NCBI GenBank assembly: GCA_028752905.1
Contig: JAQNBH010000015.1
Coordinates: 17,854,112-17,918,111, forward strand
Direction of reading: 5' to 3'
Length of the DNA stretch: 64,000 nt
DNA from: Cladorhizidae sp. MBARI D1340-BT2
Lineage: Eukaryota > Porifera > Demospongiae > Poecilosclerida > Cladorhizidae
Shown here: positions 29,101 to 44,100 of the stretch, piece by piece
Numbering within the stretch: the first letter of the stretch is position 1
How the letters are laid out: each line of letters opens with the position of its first letter
Made by a program: the position numbers and the translations under genes
The notes under the pieces: generated by a model
Told to the model about the DNA's origin: nothing
The model's database searches: none
The model's input: only the letters and a program-made list of their open reading frames with translations

Positions 29101-32100
29101 ATCAGTCAACGTATAGTGACTACCTGCCCTACTACCAGCCAAGTCAACTCTTAGAGACTCGAGTGCAGACCTGTGCAAGTTTGTCTCTGTCTTGCTGAAG
29201 AGGAAGCAAGGCCAGGCAAGCCAGAGCATGGGACTTCAACCCCAGTCTGAAATAAACCTCCACAAGTTGGGCCACATCCAACTGCCAGGGGAAGGGGCAG
29301 CTGCAGTGTGTGTGTGCATGTGTGTGTGCATGTGTGTGTGCATGTGTGTGTGCATGTGTGTGTGCATGTGTGTGTGCATGTGTGTGTGTGTGTGTGTGTG
29401 CGTGCGTTCATATGTGTGTGTGTGCATGTGTGTGTGTGTGTTGTGGGTGTATGCGAGAGGAGGTTTTGCATATGCGTCAATCTCATTCAGAACACATAGG
29501 GATGTAAATTAACTGAAGATTTAGTACGTAGCTCTCCAGGGGAAACATGAATATATATGCATGTGGCAGCTCTCCAGGGGAAACATGAATATATATGTAT
29601 GTGGCAGCTCTCCAGGGGAAACATGAATATGTATGTATGTGGCAGCTCTCCAAGGGAAACATAAATATATATGTATGTGGCAGCTCTCCAAGGGAAACAT
29701 GAATATATATGTATGTGGCAGCTCTCCAAGGGAAACATGAATATATATGTATGTGGCAGCTCTCCAAGGGAAACATGAATATGTATGTATGTGGCAGCTC
29801 TCCAGGGGAAACATGAATATGTATGTATGTGGCAGCTCTCCACTGGGGGAAACATGAATATGTATGTATGTGGCAGCTCTCCAAGGGAAACATGAATATG
29901 TATGTATGTGGCAGCTCTCCAAGGGAAACATAAATATATATGTATGTGGCAGCTCTCCAAGGGAAACATGAATATATATGTATGTGGCAGCTCTCCAAGG
30001 GAAACATGAATATATATGTATGTGGCAGCTCTCCAAGGGAAACATGAATATGTATGTATGTGGCAGCTCTCCGGGGGAAACATGAATATGTATGTATGTG
30101 GCAGCTCTCCAAGGGAAACATGAATATGTATGTATGTGGCAGCTCTCCACTGGGGGAAACATGAATATGTATGTATGTGGCAACTCTCCACTGGGGGAAA
30201 CATGAATATGTATGTATGTGGCAGCTCTCCAAGGGAAACATGAATATGTATGTATGTGGCAGCTCTCCACTGGGGGAAACATGAATATGTATGTATGTGG
30301 CAGCTCTCCAGGGGAAACATGAATATGTATGTATGTGGCAGCTCTCCAGGGGAAACATGAATATGTATGTATGTGGCAGCTCTCCAGGGGAAACATGAAT
30401 ATGTATGTATGTGGCAGCTCTCCAAGGGAAACATGAATATGTATGTATGTGGCAGCTCTCCACTGGGGGAAACATGAATATGTATGTATGTGGCAGCTCT
30501 CCAAGGGAAACATGAATATGTATGTATGCGGCTATTAAGCAACTAAACATCTCCTCGCAAATCATTACTTATCTCTGGCTGCTGTCAAAGCATTAGTGTG
30601 CCAGCAGGAGCTCACCTGTACACCATCACAAGCAGGTCATCACATTCTTCTCTGTGAAAGCTTGTCAATGGAAAGGATTCTAGACAGCAAAAGGAAAGGG
30701 GCGTATCAAGCATATCAGCCATTGCCCAACATGGAGAGGAGGGAGCCACACTGTCAGGGGGACCACAGTCAATTTTACTTTGGGGACCTGTCAGGGGAAC
30801 CACAATTAAGTTTTATAGGGGCACACAGTCAGTTATACTTAATAAATACATTGTCAGGTTACTAACTTCATTATCACGCTGGTGGGACACCTACATGTAG
30901 CTATTAAACGTCACCGAGAATGGACACAATCATGGCATAATGACAGGGGCATTGCAGTGCTGACTTACTAGCTTCCAGAGGCTGCATAATGGACTTCTGC
31001 CAGACATCGGACAGCGATGGAATCTGAGAGAGAGAGGGTATGGGCAATTAAGTGTAGTCACAGGACTTCTCCTCACAACAGTACGTAGCGAAAAAAAGCG
31101 TAGTAAGATGCGCAGGACCGCCTCCATTGGCCATCAAAATTTAATGATTGTTCCTTAGTAATCTGCCTATGAATGTTCAGTCCAGATTGTCATAGCATTC
31201 TCAAGTAATAATAAAAAAATATTTTCCCCCCTTCTTTTATTTTTATGCAGAGACAGACAGACATGAAGAAAAGCAATGCACTGACACATGGCAAGCTGAA
31301 AACAACTATAAAGACTTGCAGTGGCAGATAGTCCACCTCTTGGTAATAGTAGCAGCACTGGCCCTCTTATCTAAGAAGCTTTAAAAAGTCTCTGATTGTC
31401 CATGTCATCATTACAATCCTGATTTTGGACATCATTAACATATAATATAGAGAGATAGTCTAGCAAGATGTTTTCAAGAGGTTCAATATATTTGCTGATG
31501 TGCGTTACAGAAGAATTGGCATGAAAAAATATTCATGGATTTGTACTCGTCACGACCATCAAAATGGAGCTGCAATGGGAGGAGTTACACTAATAAGGAC
31601 AGCACAATGCTTTCTTTCTATCCATAATCAGAGGCTATATACCATATAATATATATATATATATATACATAGTCAGAGGCTATCATATAATATATATATA
31701 TATACATAGTGGCTATCATATAATATATATATACATAGTCATAGGCCACCATATATATACATAGTCAGAGGCTGGCTATATATATACCATATAATATATA
31801 TATATATACATAGTCAGAGGCTATCATATAATATATATATATACATAGTGGCTATCATATAATATATATATACATAGTCATAGGCCACCATATATATACA
31901 TAGTCAGAGGCTATCATATAGAGGCTATCATATAATAAGAGGCTACCATATAATATATATACATAGTCAGAGGCTATCATATAATATATATATACATAGT
32001 CAGAGGCTACCATATATATATATACACACAGTCAGAGGCTACCATATATATATATATACATAGTCAGAGGCTACCATATATATATATATATATACATAGT

Positions 32101-35100
32101 CAGAGGCTACCATATATATATATATATATACATAGTCAGAGGCTACCATATATATATATATATATACATAGTCAGAGGCTACCATATATATAGTCAGGGC
32201 TACCACATATATATATATACATAGTCAGAGGCTACCATATATATATCCCCAGCTTAGATCAAATTTATAATTAAATGCCATAGGAAAACAAAACATTGCT
32301 TGTGCATGTATGTGTATTATAACAGTATATACTCAGTGCAGCTAATTAAAGATCAATTCTTCTAATTTGTTTCTTTAAAAACATCAAGAATTTCTTCAAA
32401 TTTCACATTCATCAGTTCTGGTCCCTCTATGGCAGTCTTCATTAACCTAGACAGGTTACAATCAGATAGGTGATTTCTAAGAGCCTGGTCTTGATCATTT
32501 TCATGTCACTGAAAGATCGCTCCACTGTTGCAGTCCCGATTGGCAAGACCAAAATGATATGAAGGAGGGCAAATGTTTGTGGAAATATGCCTTCATATGC
32601 TTCAGTAGCTTCCATTGACTGAATTACATCTTGCATGCTAGGAGGTTTTGCTAGCTTCTTCAAATGTATTATCACCTCCTTTTCTTTGCGAAGTGCCCTC
32701 CTGAAAATTTTTCATTCAGGCACAAGTTCTTTAATTAAGGTCATGAACAACTTTCTAGAGAATCCAAAATGAAATATTTTTAAGAATATGCAATACTACA
32801 TTATCTTTAGCTAAAGAAGTCATTACAATGGTAGTTCACTTCAAAGACAACACATGGCATGAAAGTGGGTGTGGCCATGAAAAGGGCGTGTCCCAGTCTA
32901 GTGGTTTTCCCCCACCCCTACAGAAAAATCCTATATGAAACCCTGTATATCCATAGTTAAAGGCTACCATATATATATATATAGACACACACACACACAC
33001 AGTATATCCTAAATTAGGACCCACCCCTGTAGTTGAACCACCTCTGCATTGTAACCACGTAGTTCCATCTCAATTGGTTATTACGATACGTCCTTCCAAT
33101 TGTAACAGCGGAAGCAAATATGCAATAGGCCAACCCATAAGATATTAGACCGCATGTTTTTATTGAGATGAAGTGTTCATGTACTATTGAGGTATACAAT
33201 ACATCACAACCAAGATAATGGCAGAGATCCATTGTAGCAGGTCGATAAAGAGAAGCTATATTAAACGATCAAGCTTTAAACACTTCAATTTGCAGAGCTA
33301 ACAGCCATCGAAGTGCAGGCAGACAGTTTGGGGTGAACTGAGAGGCAGGTGAGAGATCGGAGGAAACAGATAAATGAGGTGTCACCCAAGAAGATGAGGC
33401 TGGAGGGGAACGATGGAAAGTAGCACTTCCTGAGAGGGAGGAAGCGGTATTGGCATGGGTGGAGTCACTCAGGGTTGAACATCTAAAGGTTTACCTCCCT
33501 GGATGAAGAGGACGAAGAATAGATCTAATAGAACGGACTTGTTGTGGATGGTAGTGACTGGCCATAGACCTAGAGCGCGTTACACACTCTACGAGCCACA
33601 GCCTGTGCCGTCCTTGCCCTGCCTACGACTCGGCACAGTAACACATTATGCACACTTCTTCTTTGAAGTGGTGTGTCTATAATTTGCACACCATAGAGAA
33701 ATATATTTTCTAGGGATTTACTATTCGTGGGTTGGATTCTAACCAGAAAGCTGTGAACATTGAACACTAAACCTCCCACTGTGCAGCACAAAAGAATCAC
33801 ATACATATGTGCATGCACATACACTGAATACTGAACTAAATATAAAACAGTCAAATAAGATACTTTCTTCTGGTTTGCAGAAGTTAAAAGGAATAAATGG
33901 ATGACCACACAGCTGCTGTCTTCAGCCATCTTTTTTCAGCTGATTAGGCAGTTCCTGGAACTATTCACATCTGCCCTGAGAAAGGTGACACTCCCTGGAT
34001 GGTCTTCTTTGTCAAAGTTTTGCTTTAGACACAATACTGTAGCTTAGGGGGATGGGGTGTTTCCCACGATTTTGAATTTAACTGTTTTGTTCCTAGTTTT
34101 GAGGACAAATGTAGTGCATTGATGCTCTTTCTAAAGCGTTTGTGCATAGCTACTTCCTAGGTCAAGTCATGGTAACCTTGATGACCTCACTTCTCTGCAC
34201 TTGAAGTTAAGCTAACTTCATCCATTTAGGCTGTGGTTAGCACAACCACTCATGTGTAAAATGCATTGACACATCATGTACTGTTCTAGGCTAATGGAGG
34301 TCAACCTTGACCTAGGAAGTAGCTATGCACAAACTACTTTAGAAAGAGCATAAAATGCACTCTTGCAAAAGATGAAGAACAAAAAAGTTGCGACAAATTT
34401 AGTGAAAATTCAAAATCATGGTCAACACCTCCTAAATATATTTGCATTAAAAAGTATAGCTAATAATTTAATCTAAAAGTTCGTGGTTAACAAAGCCCAG
34501 GAGTATATTTGGCCATATGTACAGACCCTAACGACCCTTTACCTGTAGAAGCACACATAATTAAGTGCACAGTAAGCACCCTCCACTTGGCAAGCACTCA
34601 CTACGATGCTCTCAGCCACCTAGGATCAGGTCAGGTACACGTAGCAGGAGCCCAGTGTCAGGCACAGGGCTCATTCGGCTATAACTTACAGCAGATTCCT
34701 TAGCAACCTAAATAATCGTTTCAGCAGCTGCTGCTTCACAAAAGACTTCCAGCTTGCCTTAAATTTGGCAGCCAATGGATAATAAATCAATCGATATAAA
34801 TATTATCTTGAAATTCATCTTGGCTAACAAAGGGAAAGATTTTTATTTGGAAGAATATTAAGAGGGAGATGACATTTCGGAGATGACATTTCGGACACAT
34901 GCAAGTAGACCTCAGTACAATGATATCCCTTACCAGGTGGGATCTTGCACAGTCACTGGTACAATGATATCCCTTACCAGGTGGGGTCTTGCACACAGTC
35001 ACTGGGTGCCAGCTATAACGCACGGTGGAGTTCAGACTCACAAGGTTATAGCTTCATCTATCTCAGTTCTTACTCTTGCCTCGCATAGCTTGCTCACAAT

Positions 35101-38100
35101 CATAACAAGACTCAAAGATCCATTACCTGCCCACAACTAACATGGGTATGACCACTGGCAGTGTGTGAGGTTTGACCCTTAGCTGATTGACTGAGAATCG
35201 TATTCTTCTGCTTTGTGCACTTCTCCAGTGCAACCATTGCCAAGGCCCTGAAGGGGCTGAAGCTGATCCTCTACTAGGGGCTCTGACCGGAGTCTTGTGC
35301 GTGTCCCTGCCAGTTGGTTTGCGGAGTTTCCCCTCGGCCACAATGGACACCGTAAAACAACAACAGCAGCGGTAGTAGTAGATTAGACTCACTTGTCAAA
35401 AATGAACATACACCAATCCAAACAAGCCTAGATGACCCTTTAGGAGGCCATTTATCCGAACGTCAATTATCTGAACATGCAGTCACCGAATGCTACAAGA
35501 AGCCATGCCCCCAAATGCAGGTTACACTGTGTACTTATTTTTTCATTTTGCAGGGGAAATTCATTTGTACCTGTGCACAGCCAATATTATTATGTAGTTA
35601 TATAGTCGAAACAAGGCTCCTCAAAAAACAAGCACTATATGGTATCACACTGCTTTAAAATCACACTGCTTTAAAAATAATCTGTATGATGATTGGTGTA
35701 TGCATATGACTATATGGTAAAAAGTCATCCAACTGGTATGTATGGATGGTGTTTTTAAATGGTAAAGGGTCATCTAGTTGTGGTCTACATGGGTGTACTT
35801 CTTTCTTTGACAAGTCAATCAAATATCAATTAATTTAATATATTTTGTTGTTTTTCTACTGATAGAAGCAACAACAAAACTAACATAGATACAAACAAAA
35901 ACATCTGGAAACAAGACCGCAGCCCTGTAGACGTTAAGATAGACAACCCTTTACCGTTTAAACAACCCTTTTACCAAATAACCAACTTTATACTGCTATT
36001 TAACAGGTGCATGTGATATAAATGGTAAAGGGTTGTCTAACTGTTTGTGGTCTGCATGGGTATAATAGTCTTGTTTCCTTTCCTTTTCGACCAGTCAATA
36101 AAAATTAAAAATAATTAAAAACGCACGCATGGAGAATAGATATTGTATGTGAGGCCAGGCAGAGGTGTTGGTAGCTGTGCAGTCCATTGGCAGATTTGGA
36201 AGAAGCAGCTTGAAAGTTTTAGTGAACCTGGTGATGAAGAAAAGCTCTAGCTACAGCAGAGGCAGCAGCTGGACATTACAACAGCTAGGTAATTCCCACC
36301 TAGAAACTTCACAGACTTCATGCCTCCCCACTCGGTCAGGAGTTCTCCTCACTGTACCAATATACTTGAAATAATACATACATTTGCTTGCTATCCTAAT
36401 CAAACCAGAAGTAAAGTTTTACGACCATTTTTGTAATGGTCTGCACTCTATTGGGCATGTGCAAGTAAAAAGTAAAAAATCAAAAAAATATATATTTTTT
36501 TAATCCAGTGTGGTTAGTTCCCTCCAATACATCTCTTTTGCGACTTATGTCGTTTACAGATTTCACGAGGTGGTCTCAGTTCAAGCCCAGTTCAAACTAC
36601 TGGTCAGGGCTGCAGTGCCATGCAGTGTGCACCCAATCACTTGCTTTACAATAAAATTCCTACAACACTCTGTTTATAGGCACGTGCTGTTAGTTATATT
36701 AATTAATAGCACCGTGCTAGGAGTTGGCAGGCATGAGGTTATGAGAGCTGCACTTACATCCACTTCAGGTTTGGTGGCAAGTTTCTTTAGCAGCTGACGC
36801 AAGTACGAAAACTAGAGGAGAGACATCACACCATAAGACCAGCTCCCAGTTAATTTAGTTGTGCATCTATGTGGTAATTAATTACCATGGCCAGATGGAG
36901 GAGTTGGTAAAGGGTCTTCTTCCACAATTCTGCATCACCAACTCCAAAGTACAGACACAATTCACTTACCAAGTGAATAGCCTGAAGGGGCAATATACAT
37001 ACATACAAAGGTTATTATACGACATTCACAAAACACGCCTGAAACATACATGTGTATGCTGCAGCAAAGCTTACACACTAGGACATCAGAGGATAAATGG
37101 CAAAGACAACGAAATTCACTGAGAGAGTAAGATATCGGTCTATATACGTGAGGATAGACTTATCTTATCTAGGTTGATGCTGCACGCACTCAAGCTATTC
37201 TCTCTACGAGGAGGAGGTGGTGATGATGCCATGCACTAAAGCTACTCTCTCTCTCTCTATGGGAAGGTGGTGATGTCGTCAAGTACTAAAGCTACTCTCT
37301 CTACGAGAAGGAGGTGGTGATGTTGCCATGCACTAAAGCTACTCTCTCTACGAGGAGGAGGAAGTGGTGATGCTTCCATGTACTCAAGCTACTCTCTCTA
37401 TGAGGGGGAGGAAGTGATGTTGTCAAGCACTCAAGCTACTCTCTCTACGAGGAGGAGGAGGTGATGTTGTCAAGCACTCAAGCTACTCTCTCTACGAGGA
37501 GGAAGAAGTGGCAATGCTGCCATGTACTCAAGCTACTCTCTCTACGAGGAGGAGGTGATGTTGTCAAGCACTCAAGCTACTCTCTCTACGAGGAGGAGGA
37601 GGTGATGTTGTCAAGCACTCAAGCTACTCTCTCTACGAGGAGGAGGAGGTGATGTTGTCAAGCACTCAAGCTACTCTCTTACAAGGAGGAGATGCTGCCC
37701 AGTATGAGTGGCTGAAACACTTCGCCAGAACGCCTGAGACTTGACTCCATACTTTCCATTTAAGAGAGTGAACATAGAGCAAATAAAATAGTGTTGATGA
37801 CACAACATGTGGTGTGTGTGTGTGTGTGTGAGGTGGGATGATTGATAGGTAGAAAAAGGTGGCCAGAAATAAAAAAGAGCTCTCATGTCAGCAGCAAGTT
37901 GTCAGAGTCATCGGCGTGCATCAGAGAAGTGTGGAGAACAAGCAAGAAGAACAGTCTCCCTTTCCCTCTCTTGCCCTCCGTGAGACCATTCCTACATACC
38001 CTATTATACACATACTGTAGAATAGAGTGTTACCTTTTGTGTGTGGGCGTGGTGTCTCCAGAGGGTCCTGATCAGACCTGCCTTGTTGCACTTGCTGAAG

Positions 38101-41100
38101 GCAGCCAGGCTAGTAGAGATCTGCAGGTGCTCCAACTCACACACAAACAAGGCACTCTGCATGAAGTCCCTAGGACAGGACACAGGCAGGGCAAAATACA
38201 AGAACTCATTCCCTTCATACCCACTCATCTCCTCTCCCATGTCTATTCTGATCCTTGTCTTGTCTCTTCCCCATATCCATCTTCAACCCCCCTCCCCCCC
38301 CCACACACACACACAAGCTCCTCGAGTGTAAGAGAGAGGGGGAGCTTTAAAATAAATATGAGAAATTGAAAGAAACTGTGCTCCTAATTTTTATACCTTG
38401 ATTACATTCCTCAACTGATTTACTTTTCCTATCACTATAACAACTACTACTACCACTACTATTACTACTACTACCACTACTACTACTACTATTACTACCA
38501 CTACTATCATTACTATCACACTATCATTACTACTACTACTACTACTATAGTAACTCCTCGAGTGCCAAGTGAAGGTGCGAGGAGAGAGAAAAACATCAAC
38601 AATTGCTGTCTTATGGGACGATATAAATCCTATAGTACTGTCAGATTGCATTGCTCTAGCCATTGTCCTAGCACTAGAATAGCTGGTGGCCTTACAGTAC
38701 TGATGTGTACATTATTCATGTCATCGTGATTCATTGGGATGTTGTAAGGATTGGATTGTGATGAAGTTGTCTGATTTATGTGTTACTTTCCCTGCAGCAT
38801 TATGGGATGGCAGATTCTGAAACAGAAATGTGCAAGTACATGTTTGGCTGCGAGAGTTTTAAGAGAACTTTGAAGCAGCTTCCCTTGAGGATGGGAAGCT
38901 CACTACACTAAGAGTGAGCTCATCAGGCAGTGCTCTCTGCAGGGATTCTCAGAGTACTAAAGGGAAGATCAGGCAGAAGTTGACAAGAACTTAAGGTGTA
39001 TCATTGGAGAGGATAGCGTCGGCAGGGATTCTCAGAGTACTAAAGGGAAGATCAGGCAGAAGTTGACAAGAACTTAAGGTGTATCATTGGAGAGGATAGC
39101 GAGCCCTCGGTGGGGAGCTGGATGTAAAACTTGGTTTGCCATGCATGGCCTTAAATGGAAGGCCAGTAGTGAGTCAGCTAGAGAGTGTGTGGTATAGATG
39201 GAAGGCCAGTAGTGAGTCAGCTAGAGAGTGTGTGGTATAGATGGAAGGCCAGTAGTGAGTCAGCTAGAGAGTGTGTGGTATAGATGGAAGGCCAGTAGTG
39301 AGTCAGCTAGAGAGAGTGTGTGGTATAGATGGAAGGCCAGTAGTGAGTCAGCTAGAGAGTGTGTGGTATAGATGGAAGGCCAGTAGTGAGTCAGCTAGAG
39401 AGTGTGTGGTATAGATGGAAGGCCAGTAGTGAGTCAGCTAGAGAGTGTGTGGTATAGATGGAAGGCCAGTAGTGAGTCAGCTAGAGAGTGTGTGGTATAG
39501 ATGGAAGGCCAGTAGTGAGTCAGCTAGAGAGTGTGTGGTATAGATGGAAGGCCAGTAGTGAGTCAGCTAGAGAGTGTGTGGTATAGATGGAAGGCCAGTA
39601 GTGAGTCAGCTAGAGAGTGTGTGGTATAGATGGAAGGCCAGTAGTGAGTCAGCTAGAGAGTGTGTGGTATAGATGGAAGGCCAGTAGTGAGTCAGCTAGA
39701 GAGTGTGTGGTATAGATGGAAGGTCAGTAGTGAGTCAGCTAGAGAGTGTGTGGTATAGATGGAAGGCCAGTAGTGAGTCAGCTAGAGAGTGTGTGGTATA
39801 GATGGAAGGCCAGTAGTGAGTCAGCTAGAGAGTGTGTGGTATAGATGGAAGGCCAGTAGTGAGTCAGCTAGAGAGTGTGTGGTATAGATGGAAGGCCAGT
39901 AGTGAGTCAGCTAGAGAGTGTGTGGTATAGATGGAAGGTCAGTAGTGAGTCAGCTAGAGAGTGTGTGGTATAGATGGAAGGCCAGTAGTGAGTCAGCTAG
40001 AGAGTGTGTGGTATAGATGGAAGGTCAGTAGTGAGTCAGCTAGAGAGTGTGTGGTATAGATGGAAGGCCAGTAGTGAGTCAGCTAGAGAGTGTGTGGTAT
40101 AGATGGAAGGCCAGTAGTGAGTCAGCTAGAGAGTGTGTGGTATAGATGGAAGGCCAGTAGTGAGTCAGCTAGAGAGTGTGTGGTATAGATGGAAGGCCAG
40201 TAGTGAGTCAGCTAGAGAGTGTGTGGTATAGATGGAAGGCCAGTAGTGAGTCAGCTAGAGAGTGTGTGGTATAGATGGAAGGCCAGTAGTGAGTCAGCTA
40301 GAGAGAGTGTGTGGTATAGATGGAAGGCCAGTAGTGAGTCAGCTAGAGAGTGTGTGGTATAGATGGAAGGCCAGTAGTGAGTCAGCTAGAGAGTGTGTGG
40401 TATAGATGGAAGGCCAGTAGTGAGTCAGCTAGAGAGTGTGTGGTATAGATGGAAGGCCAGTAGTGAGTCAGCTAGAGAGTGTGTGGTATAGATGGAAGGC
40501 CAGTAGTGAGTCAGCTAGAGAGTGTGTGGTATAGATGGAAGGCCAGTAGTGAGTCAGCTAGAGAGTGTGTGGTATAGATGGAAGGCCAGTAGTGAGTCAG
40601 CTAGAGAGTGTGTGGTATAGATGGAAGGCCAGTAGTGAGTCAGCTAGAGAGTGTGTGGTATAGATGGAAGGCCAGTAGTGAGTCAGCTAGAGAGTGTGTG
40701 GTATAGATGGAAGGTCAGTAGTGAGTCAGCTAGAGAGTGTGTGGTATAGATGGAAGGCCAGTAGTGAGTCAGCTAGAGAGTGTGTGGTATAGATGGAAGG
40801 CCAGTAGTGAGTCAGCTAGAGAGTGTGTGGTATAGATGGAAGGCCAGTAGTGAGTCAGCTAGAGAGTGTGTGGTATAGATGGAAGGCCAGTAGTGAGTCA
40901 GCTAGAGAGTGTGTGGTATAGATGGAAGGTCAGTAGTGAGTCAGCTAGAGAGTGTGTGGTATAGATGGAAGGCCAGTAGTGAGTCAGCTAGAGAGTGTGT
41001 GGTATAGATGGAAGGTCAGTAGTGAGTCAGCTAGAGAGTGTGTGGTATAGATGGAAGGCCAGTAGTGAGTCAGCTAGAGAGTGTGTGGTATAGATGGAAG

Positions 41101-44100
41101 GCCAGTAGTGAGTCAGCTAGAGAGTGTGTGGTATAGATGGAAGGCCAGTAGTGAGTCAGCTAGAGAGTGTGTGGTATAGATGGAAGGCCAGTAGTGAGTC
41201 AGCTAGAGAGTGTGTGGTATAGATGGAAGGCCAGTAGTGAGTCAGCTAGAGAGTGTGTGGTATAGATGGAAGGCCAGTAGTGAGTCAGCTAGAGAGTGTG
41301 TGGTATAGATGGAAGGTCAGTAGTGAGTCAGCTAGAGAGTGTGTGGTATAGATGGAAGGCCAGTAGTGAGTCAGCTAGAGAGTGTGTGGTATAGATGGAA
41401 GGTCAGTAGTGAGTCAGCTAGAGAGTGTGTGGTATAGATGGAAGGCCAGTAGTGAGTCAGCTAGAGAGTGTGTGGTATAGATGGAAGGCCAGTAGTGAGT
41501 CAGCTAGAGAGTGTGTGGTATAGATGGAAGGCCAGTAGTGAGTCAGCTAGAGAGTGTGTGGTATAGATGGAAGGTCAGTAGTGAGTCAGCTAGAGAGTGT
41601 GTGGTATAGATGGAAGGCCAGTAGTGAGTCAGCTAGAGAGTGTGTGGTATAGATGGAAGGCCAGTAGTGAGTCAGCTAGAGTGTGTGGTATAGATGGAAG
41701 GCCAGTAGTGAGTCAGCTAGAGAGTGTGTGGTATAGATGGAAGGCCAGTAGTGAGTCAGCTAGAGAGTGTGTGGTATAGATGGAAGGCCAGTAGTGAGTC
41801 AGCTAGAGAGTGTGTGGTATAGATGGAAGGCCAGTAGTGAGTCAGCTAGAGAGTGTGTGGTATAGATGGAAGGCCAGTAGTGAGTCAGCTAGAGAGTGTG
41901 TGGTATAGATGGAAGGCCAGTAGTGAGTCAGCTAGAGAGTGTGTGGTATAGATGGAAGGCCAGTAGTGAGTCAGCTAGAGAGTGTGTGGTATAGATGGAA
42001 GGCCAGTAGTGAGTCAGCTAGAGAGTGTGTGGTATAGATGGAAGGTCAGTAGTGAGTCAGCTAGAGAGTGTGTGGTATAGATGGAAGGCCAGTAGTGAGT
42101 CAGCTAGAGAGTGTGTGGTATAGATGGAAGGCCAGTAGTGAGTCAGCTAGAGAGTGTGTGCTATAGATGGAAGGCCAGTAGTGAGTCAGCTAGAGAGTGT
42201 GTGGTATAGATGGAAGGCCAGTAGTGAGTCAGCTAGAGAGTGTGTGGTATAGATGGAAGGCTAGTAGTGAGTCAGCTAGAGAGTGTGTGGTATAGATGGA
42301 AGGTCAGTAGTGAGTCAGCTAGAGAGTGTGTGGTATAGATGGAAGGCCAGTAGTGAGTCAGCTAGAGAGTGTGTGGTATAGATGGAAGGCCAGTAGTGAG
42401 TCAGCTAGAGAGTGTGTGGTATAGATGGAAGGCCAGTAGTGAGTCAGCTAGAGAGTGTGTGGTATAGATGGAAGGCCAGTAGTGAGTCAGCTAGAGAGTG
42501 TGTGGTATAGATGGAAGGCCAGTAGTGAGTCAGCTAGAGTGTGTGGTATAGATGGAAGGCCAGTAGTGAGTCAGCTAGAGAGTGTGTGGTATAGATGGAA
42601 GGCCAGTAGTGAGTCAGCTAGAGAGTGTGTGGTATAGATGGAAGGCCAGTAGTGAGTCAGCTAGAGAGTGTGTGGTATAGATGGAAGGCCAGTAGTGAGT
42701 CAGCTAGAGAGTGTGTGGTATAGATGGAAGGCCAGTAGTGAGTCAGCTAGAGAGTGTGTGGTATAGATGGAAGGCCAGTAGTGAGTCAGCTAGAGAGTGT
42801 GTGGTATAGATGGAAGGTCAGTAGTGAGTCAGCTAGAGAGTGTGTGGTATAGATGGAAGGCCAGTAGTGAGTCAGCTAGAGAGTGTGTGGTATAGATGGA
42901 AGGCCAGTAGTGAGTCAGCTAGAGAGTGTGTGGTATAGATGGAAGGCCAGTAGTGAGTCAGCTAGAGAGCGTGTGGTATAGATGGAAGGCCAGTAGTGAG
43001 TCAGCTAGAGAGTGTGTGGTATAGATGGAAGGCCAGTAGTGAGTCAGCTAGAGAGTGTGTGGTATAGATGGAAGGCCAGTAGTGAGTCAGCTAGAGAGTG
43101 TGTGGTATAGATGGAAGGTCAGTAGTGAGTCAGCTAGAGAGTGTGTGGTATAGATGGAAGGCCAGTAGTGAGTCAGCTAGAGAGTGTGTGGTATAGATGG
43201 AAGGCCAGTAGTGAGTCAGCTAGAGAGTGTGTGGTATAGATGGAAGGCCAGTAGTGAATCAGCTAGAGAGTGTGTGGTATAGATGGAAGGCCAGTAGTGA
43301 GTCAGCTAGAGAGTGTGTGAAGGCCAGTAGTGAGTCAGCTAGAGAGTGTGTGGTATAGATGGAAGGCCAGTAGTGAGTCAGCTAGAGAGTGTGTGGTATA
43401 GATGGAAGGCCAGTAGTGAGTCAGCTAGAGAGTGTGTGGTATAGATGGAAGGCCAGTAGTGAGTCAGCTAGAGAGTGTGTGGTATAGATGGAAGGCCAGT
43501 AGTGAGTCAGCTAGAGAGTGTGTGGTATAGATGGAAGGTCAGTAGTGAGTAAGCTAGAGAGTGTGTGGTATAGATGGAAGGCCAGTAGTGAGTCAGCTAG
43601 AGAGTGTGTGGTATAGATGGAAGGCCAGTAGTGAGTCAGCTAGAGAGAGTGTGTGGTATAGATGGAAGGCCAGTAGTGAGTCAGCTAGAGAGTGTGTGGT
43701 ATAGATGGAAGGCCAGTAGTGAGTCAGCTAGAGAGTGTGTGGTATAGATGGAAGGCCAGTAGTGAGTCAGCTAGAGAGTGTGTGGTATAGATGGAAGGCC
43801 AGTAGTGAGTCAGCTAGAGAGTGTGTGGTATAGATGGAAGGCCAGTAGTGAGTCAGCTAGAGAGTGTGTGGTATAGATGGAAGGCCAGTAGTGAGTCAGC
43901 TAGAGAGTGTGTGGTATAGATGGAAGGCCAGTAGTGAGTCAGCTAGAGAGTGTGTGGTATAGATGGAAGGCCAGTAGTGAGTCAGCTAGAGAGTGTGTGG
44001 TATAGATGGAAGGCCAGTAGTGAGTCAGCTAGAGAGTGTGTGGTATAGATGGAAGGCCAGTAGTGAGTCAGCTAGAGAGTGTGTGGTATAGATGGAAGGT

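Larger units (their letters stand above)
24950..33588. repeat. Duplicated block, copy 1 (matches 56775-64000)
   Basis: The sequence matches the right end of the window almost throughout. Shared parts include the GGTAAAGGGTCATCTAACTG start, all four KNTC1 exons from 26840 to 31023, the hAT remnant near 32362-32830 and the end at ACGCGTTACACACTC-like sequence (33571-33588). Copy 1 is 8.6 kb and copy 2 is 7.2 kb, with most of the difference in minisatellite copy number. Copy 1 is embedded in the continuous KNTC1 gene. Confidence 0.95.

Noticed and set aside
29483..30565. Three overlapping ~350-codon frames (-) rich in HIHTYSCFPWRAATY, also at 60175-61143
   Set aside because: 38-bp minisatellite translations. 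All three frames are equally open, which is not a coding signature.
32442..32675. An independent small gene encoding a 77-residue protein
   Set aside because: It is the hAT dimerisation domain of a broken transposase, flanked by further transposase fragments in other frames.
35123..35392. 89-codon frame (-) ending at a GTAATG donor, considered as a KNTC1 exon
   Set aside because: The flanking exons at 36758 and 30969 join directly in phase 0 and match human KNTC1 without a gap.
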